Assembly (NCBI GenBank): GCA_963682175.1
Contig: OY821772.1
Location: 14,748,743 to 14,812,742 of the forward strand
Length of the DNA stretch: 64,000 nucleotides
Direction of reading: 5' to 3'
From: Triglochin maritima
Taxonomy: Eukaryota; Streptophyta; Magnoliopsida; Alismatales; Juncaginaceae
Both the position numbers and the translations under genes were made by a program. Below the pieces are notes generated by a model. That model was not told the origin of the DNA. It searched no databases and worked only from the letters and a program-made list of their open reading frames with translations. This document shows, one piece after another, positions 58,177 to 64,000 of the stretch (position 1 is the first letter of the stretch; each line of letters begins with the position of its first letter).

Positions 58177-59760
58177 TGTTTAAATGTTTTAAATACTGCA
58201 AATGCACGGCGTCGGTGAAGACGTGACAAGTACGGGTTGATCCACGGGAAGGTGAGTAGCCTCTGGTTTATCCGAAATGAAGTCGTGAAAAAGGGGAAAG
58301 AGATTTGATTATGCTAAGTTAAACTACACTAAACTAGTAAGTAAGAAATGTGAAAGAAAGAAACTAAAGATTGGAAATCAGGAAGAGAAACCCCTAAGGG
58401 GTGGAGTGTGTGCACATATGAAGTGAAATAAGTGATGAATGATGCATGTAAGAATGTATGTGTGTGTCATGTATGTGTTTTCAAGCATAGGAGGTGTCTA
58501 AAGATGTGGCAAAACCTATCAATCAATTCACACAACGTATCAGCAATTATTACTTGATTATCATAAGATTAGACTCAGCATGAGAAATGTCTAGAGATAT
58601 TGCAAGACTCATCAAAAACCATAAACGCATGTGAAGAACAAAGCTAAGCATGGGAGGTGTCTGAATCTTATGGCAAAACCCATCAAAACAAAGTTTCCTT
58701 AGTCAATCAAGCAAGCAATCACAAATACAAACACTTAACTAACATGTAGCATATTCAACAGGAAATTTCAGTCAATAAACATGAGGAAACTAAGCATGGG
58801 AAGTGTCTAAATCTTATGGCAAAACCCATCAAAATCCCTCAACATGTAAATGATAAAAATACCCTCAATGAACACACAAACATGCAAGTTTACACAATAA
58901 AAAATGCATCAAACATCCAAACATCACAAGATATATGTACATCATCTCCACCCCACAAATGGGGATGAAACTACTCACTAATCATTAACCTAATTATGAT
59001 GTTAAGAGAGGAAAACATATTAACTAAGTCTACTAAGATTAATGAAACAAAATTAAGCCAAGCATGCAAGAATATAAAAAGAGACAACATTAAACTAACA
59101 AAAATTTCTTTTATTAAATGACTCACATTATAAGCAGCATCTCCCTACTTGAGATTTTTCTTAAATGCTTCACTCTAAGTAAAGGGATTGGTCACTAAGC
59201 AATGGGTAAATACATAGGAGAAGGAAGAGTTTTATTTATAGTCATAGAAAAGGCAATCGTGGACAATCCCCCGTTATGGGATAAACGCATACTATAAATG
59301 GACATCAAACAACATAATCCACGACCCGACTAAACCATGAATGGTTTGGACCAATTTGGACCACCAATTGGCGGTCTGGGACAGCCAATTGGTGGTCTGA
59401 AATGGTGGGATCGCGTCTGGAATTTGGCGGCTCGTTTCTGGCTTGATTTCTTGATGTTTGATGAACCCGATTGGTTGTTGATGTTTGGGCCCAGATATAA
59501 TTGTCAAAATACTCCTCATGATGGTGTCTTCCTGATTTGCTCATTGATCCTATTGGTTTACATCCGGGTCATTCTCTCTTGCATCTCAGTCCATAAGTCT
59601 TGCAATTCAATCTTTTTCCTTGCTTTTAAGTCCTTTTTGAGTCTCTTCTTCCCAAACATGTTTATTCCTGAAATTTTAACATAAAACTCATTACGTAGCA
59701 TTTCTTAGGCTAAAAATAAAGGATATAAGACACGAATATATGCATGATATGATGTCAATC
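58177..59760 (-). mobile_element. Athila-type solo LTR, reverse orientation, GTGGT target duplication
   Basis: Minus-strand LTR; the plus strand reads TGTTTAAATG at the left and gatgtcaatc at the right. GTGGT flanks it at 58172-58176 and 59761-59765. The outermost base of one end appears lost. No internal region. On rejoining, the leader phrase of E4 matches that of E3 (...tttggcatgttgtgacttgtagttt). It carries the palindrome pair ccaccaattggcggtc...gccaattggtggtc at 59358-59400 and a TATA-like site near 59230. Confidence 0.85.
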
Positions 59761-59765
59761 GTGGT

Positions 59766-60679
59766 TGTTGCTAGTTTTAATGTAGAGGTCTGGGGTTCAA
59801 TTTGGCATGTTGTGACTTGTAGTTTGCCCTGAGATCAATAATCAATCCCTATTTTAAGACAACTTGGACCTTAAAACTCAAAGCAAAAGAATAGATTATT
59901 TGTCATCTAGGTCATTCATCATCTATAGACTTTGCACGCATCTTGTCTTTCCTTTGCTTTAATTTCTCGTTGTCAAGAGTTGGCGTGAGGTACGTATTTC
60001 TTGTTCTCATTCATCCATTCTATGACCATGCATTAGTTAGTCGGAATTGCATTGGAACAAGACTGAGATGAGTGTTTGATTGGTGAGTTGCTTGAAAGAT
60101 TTAGGATTCAAAACATCTTTAGGGGCACCACCTATAGTCTTCAAGCTAAGGTGAGAGATTTCATCAACCCTCCCTTAGCCTCACAAACCACACTCAAGTA
60201 ATGTCTTAATCTAAAATCAGGTAGACATTCTCCCCTAGGACTCGGGCGCATTAGGACAGTGATCAGGTCACCACCGTCATAGCCTGATCGGCGTTGCCCA
60301 CTTTGTCGATAGTAGGAGAGACGAGATCTCTGGATCTTGGATCACTTGCTGAGCTTTGTGGTCTTCGTCGTAGGGAGGTGAGGCGTGTTGAGGCTATGCG
60401 ACCTCGCACTTAGGCGTTATCTAGCTGTAAGGACCCATAGTCAGCCTAAGCTTGTTTGAGCAGTGTCTTCTAGACTAGGCTTCTACCCTTATCCTTTACC
60501 CACTCTACTTTTTAGGGATTCTTCCCATCTCCTCTAAGTCATCTTCTTCTCACCTTCCTCTACATTTTAATCTCTTCCCCACTACACTCTCTGTTAGCGT
60601 TTTAGGGTCTAGTCGATCATTTTTTGCGAGTTTGGCCTCGTGGAGGTGAGAGTGGTCGACTTGAGAGTTCTTTGGCGAG
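59766..60679 (+). mobile_element. E4 leader, right part
   Basis: Homologous to E3's leader. The conserved block is at 60241-60445, with gatcaggtcaccaccg...cctgatcggc able to form a stem (GATCAGG/CCTGATC). Confidence 0.75.
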
Positions 60680-62070
60680 ATGGATGGTTACATGGGCGAC
60701 CATCCATATCATTGTTGGGACCAAGACAATTCTCCCTGGTATTCCGGACTCATGCAGCCTGGGGTGGCTCAGACAAACACCCTGTATGGTTGGGACAATC
60801 TTAATCGTGTGGTTGAGCAATCTTCAGATTGGGATAATACGAGAGAGGCACCGACTGCTAGGCCACCATCTAGTTATGTCAGATCATATGGTGGCCAACA
60901 AACAGAGACACAACAAACTTTGGCATCATTCATGCGTGTGGTAGATGACATGAGTGCACCGGTGGCTCCAGTAGCCATACCGTGTGACTGTTGTGGGTTG
61001 AGTGGTCACGTTATCGGGGAATGTCCTTACATTCCCCAGAGCCTAAGTATGAGCATACATTTTCCTAAAATGCTCAATGTGACCATTACGCATGTGCGTA
61101 CAACCCGAGAGGGATGGATTCATGGGGAGACAATACTTATTCAAATTTTTATACATCATGCCCACCCCATTATTCTCCTCCTGAATACCCATATCCCAAC
61201 CAGCCACCACCCATGACCAATCATTGGACTCATTCTCAGCCCATCAACATCCAACCCAACAATTTCCCAAATTCTAACTTGAGCTTCAATGTTGACCCCA
61301 AACTTGATTCCTTAAAACAAACCCTCCAAACGTTCATGGAAACCACTCACAATTTATTGAAGTCCAACTTGAATTCGTTGCAAACCAGGGAAATGCAAGT
61401 GTGTCAAATGACACAACAATTAAGTGAACGTGAGGAGGGCGGCCTTTCTCATCAACATGAGGATTCATCTTTTGATATCGAACCACCACTACATCCACAA
61501 ATTCAAAGCACATTCTTTCCAAGTCAAACTCCTAGTCAGTCTGAAGGACTTGGGGTTTCAATTCACAATCACTTGGTGGAGGATTCGATTCCAATTGAGA
61601 ATAGCATGGCCAAGTTCTATTATGAGTTGGCACAGGATTGTGCCTTATCTTTTTGTCTCGTGGCCCTTGAGCCACATGATCTTATTGGTGTGCCTCTTAA
61701 GGACTTACATGTTGTGGAGCAAGAGCTCCCTAGTACCCTTAATTTCATACGACCTAATGAAAGTTTGTCTCTCACTATTGTTCCTAATCATCTTGGAAAT
61801 GATGAGATATCAAACAATTTCATTGCCAATGAGGGTATTGGGAGTTCCTTAGAGGATACATTGGGTAAGAGACCCACCTTCTGTTCGCCTGGTGAGTCGG
61901 ACATGCGTAACGAGGTTCTTCACCTCGTTCCGACCCACCAGCCTATTGATTTGAGAGTTTGGATTGATGGTCATAACTTCAATTCTGCAATGGGAGAAAC
62001 TCTTCTTCCATTGCACAATATGTCCCAAACTCTTGAGAGGTTCAAATCTTCAATTCGATCCATTGAATGA
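60680..62070 (+). pseudogene. E4 capsid-less gag-derived frame, one frameshift
   Basis: An ATG at 60680 opens a frame whose first 95 residues (MDGYMGDHPYHCWDQ...) match nothing I recognise. They stand where the capsid domain of gag should be. Then comes a knuckle CDCCGLSGHVIGEC (60982-61023, CX2CX4HX4C). A frame change near 61066 moves the reading to phase 1, which continues from about 61114 (PRGMDSWGDNTYSNF) through a Pro/Gln-rich linker and SLKQTLQTFMETTHNLL / EMQVCQMTQQLSEREEGG, equivalent to E3's LEMQxxQLAxxxHERExG region. It ends in a long acidic tail (LVALEPHDL, PIDLRVWIDG). No protease motif is present. The N-terminus has a purine at -3 and G at +4. Apart from the one shift it is open, which suggests it was functional recently. 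Confidence 0.75.
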
Positions 62071-63763
62071 GACGCCTTTGCGTCTAATTCATGAACCCCT
62101 CCTTGCATTTTGTGCAAATTTTGAGGGGCCCCAAGCATGAGTATTCTGGCTCCACGTGGTGCCATGTTCCCATTCCAAGTGCATTGACCCACTTTTGAGG
62201 TTCTCATTTGATGTCCCTTGGCAAATGAAGATGTGAACTTATTTTTTGTACATAGTTATATTTTAAAAACACAATAAAAGACTCCACCAGTGAGCATTGA
62301 TTGTTGTGGGCTCTAACCCTTGTGTGTTTGGGCCCCATTTGTTTCACGTATTTGTATCCCTTCTTTAGTATTTCACAGGCTTTGAGGAGAATTCGGGTTT
62401 GTGTCCATCAACATAACCATGAACTTCCCTTTGTGCTTCACATTGGTGACATTTTTTCTTTTTCATGCAAAAATCCATGTAGTATCATGCTCACATTCAT
62501 TGAGAACAATGCATGAAGTAAGTGTGGGGGGTGTTTTACGTGTGTACATAGTTGAGTGTTTCTCTTTTTGTTTTGTTTTATTTTGTTTGCATTGTTAGGG
62601 TCATGTTAGTGTGTTGCATTTAATATCGATATATTTGCTTGTCATTATCCTTGGGTGACTTGTCCTCTTTTTCTTGCCTAGTTCATTAAATTTTTCATTT
62701 CTTTAAAAAATCTTCATGTGTTTGCGAAAGAAAATGTTTTGTGGGTTTTGCGTGTATTTAGCATGTGCAAAATGCAAGTGAGGCAAAGTAAAAAGAAAGC
62801 TCCCAAAATTGTCTTGAACATGATGCATTAAGATCTCTAGTATACCGGCTTTAGGTCTTATCGAGCCGTAATGATGCACCACGGTTTTCCCTCGGGGGGA
62901 GAGTAATCATAGGGTTTTAGTACTCAAACAAATAAGAATTCCACCCTGAACCCTGTGAGTCAAATAATTTGTGTCTGTTAGTATAAAGAAGTTTGTCATA
63001 GTCAGGGACCCTTAAACTCTTTTTGTGAAACCTTAAGTGTAGGGGTTTTGGTTCCCATGTAGATAATAAATAAGTGGTGTTCTCTCTTCTCGCATGACTA
63101 CTATCACTCGTGAAATTAGGTCTGAGGGGACTTAGTGTCTGATGCTTTCGAGTCATCTGATTTGGATGCACAAACCGAACTCAAGTTACATGGGTGGTAG
63201 GGATCACCCTATGTGGAGATTTGGGGGAAGGTGTACGTCATAGTGTATGTCCTCACAGGCAATAATGCACGAAACCCAACCCTGCGAGAATCAAACACCA
63301 ACTAGTGTAATCCATACTGCTCCAATTAAATGATGATAAAAAAAGAAAAATAAGACAAATAAGAACCTTAATGGACTTTACACGATGTCTGTCACTTATG
63401 TCCTTAACTAACTTACACGAATGGTTAATTAGGCTAGGTGTGTGGACTAAATACCTATATGGAGTCGGTCCATAGAATTACCGTGTCCAATGATCGACAA
63501 AACTGAGTCCATGGAGTCATATGCTAGGTTGAATAATGCATCTATGTTTGGATTTTATGGGTGTATTCGCTGAAAACCCTCAGGAGACAACACTCCTCTT
63601 TGGCGACAAGGAGGTTTAACGCCTTGTTGCACATGCTAAGTGCAATCGTGATTCCTACGAAAGAGAGTTAGGATTTTCCTATTTTACGTATGCTTTTTCC
63701 TTTCTTTCACTTTTCCCTTTCTTTGTTTTGCTCGGGACTAGCAAAAGTTATGTGTGGGGTATT
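62071..63763 (+). mobile_element. E4 3' non-coding region
   Basis: Homologous to E3 47080-48731. The phrase ctcatttgatgtcccttg (62202) matches the end of E3's coding frame but lies outside E4's frame. It includes attgagaacaatgcatgaag plus a G-run (62499-62532), the twin hairpin (63595-63646) and the polypurine-like tatgtgtggggtattt before the LTR. Confidence 0.78.
63595..63646 (+). promoter_or_regulatory. Twin hairpin upstream of the E4 polypurine tract
   Basis: CCTCTTTG-GCGA-CAAGGAGG (63595-63614) and GTTGCAC-ATGCTAA-GTGCAAT (63626-63646). Relative to E1/E3 there is one change in each stem (C to T), and each turns a C-G or G-C pair into a U-G or G-U pair, so both stems still form. Confidence 0.75.
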
Positions 63764-64000
63764 TGATTGATATCATATCATCAATATATTTGTGTCTTGT
63801 ATCCTTTATTTTTAGCCTAAGCAATGCTATGTAACGAGATTTATGTTTAAGTTGCAGGAATAAACAGGTTTGAGAAGAAGAGACTAAAAAAGGACTTATA
63901 AGCAAGGAAAATGACTAAGACGCAAGACTTATGGACTGAGATGCAAGAGAGAAGGACCCGGATGTAAAACCAAAAGCACTAATGAGAAACTCAAGAAACT
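63764..64000 (+). repeat. E4 3' LTR, left 237 bp
   Basis: Starts TGATTGATATC and matches the start of the 5' LTR at 56455 (TGATTAACATC). Cut by the window end. Confidence 0.85.

Larger units (their letters stand above)
56455..64000 (+). mobile_element. E4: Athila-type non-autonomous element, runs off the window
   Basis: 5' LTR 56455-57998, interior 57999-63763, 3' LTR from 63764 cut at the window end. The interior is homologous to E3 in leader and 3' region but has a much reduced gag-derived frame and no protease or pol. It is interrupted by a minus-strand solo LTR (58177-59760). The left target sequence would be GTACC (56450-56454); the right copy is outside the window. Confidence 0.85.

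Overview
This window reads as plant nuclear heterochromatin, probably from a dicot. It is a nest of transposable elements, and I see no intact host gene. The elements are Athila-like Ty3/gypsy LTR retrotransposons with a tRNA-Asp-type primer site, two Ty1/copia lineages with tRNA-iMet-type primer sites, and several Mutator-like (MULE) DNA elements with 9-bp target duplications. No rRNA, tRNA or CRISPR array was recognised. I cannot name the species.

Layout. Positions 1-5594 hold broken Athila-type LTRs in both orientations. One is split by a copia solo LTR (1078-2746), and a minus-strand gag/leader fragment follows (3126-4735). Positions 5595-7440 are unclassified. Positions 7441-20795 are E1, the only Athila-type copy with a pol region. 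It has lost its 5' end, is frameshifted and nonsense-mutated, and is interrupted by a complete SIRE-like copia element (13856-19238) that carries gag but no pol. Two related copia elements (21241-28895 and 29119-36920) lie about 220 bp apart, each with its own LTR pair and target duplication. Positions 37612-40378 are a non-autonomous MULE-like element packed with 22-bp minisatellites and inverted repeats. Positions 41540-50142 are E3, a complete Athila-type element with an open gag-protease frame but no RT or integrase. Positions 50182-53409 are an element with long inverted repeats that carries a decayed MATE-transporter gene fragment and is split by a second MULE-like element (52150-53264). 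Positions 54130-56454 are a decayed MULE transposase, cut by E4 (56455 to the window end). E4 is an Athila-type element with a gag-derived frame that lacks both capsid and protease, and it carries a minus-strand solo LTR.

How the parts relate. E1, E3 and E4 share LTR layout, leader blocks, a 3' non-coding region and a twin RNA hairpin just upstream of the polypurine tract, but their coding content shrinks stepwise (gag-pro-pol, gag-pro, zinc-knuckle only). This fits non-autonomous families mobilised in trans. Both copia copies lack the RNase H domain at the same junction, so the deletion predates their dispersal. The observations most worth checking are the captured MATE fragment, the twin hairpins, the RNase H-less copia lineage with its cluster of 3' hairpins, and the capsid-less gag of E4. 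Divergence statements were judged by eye.
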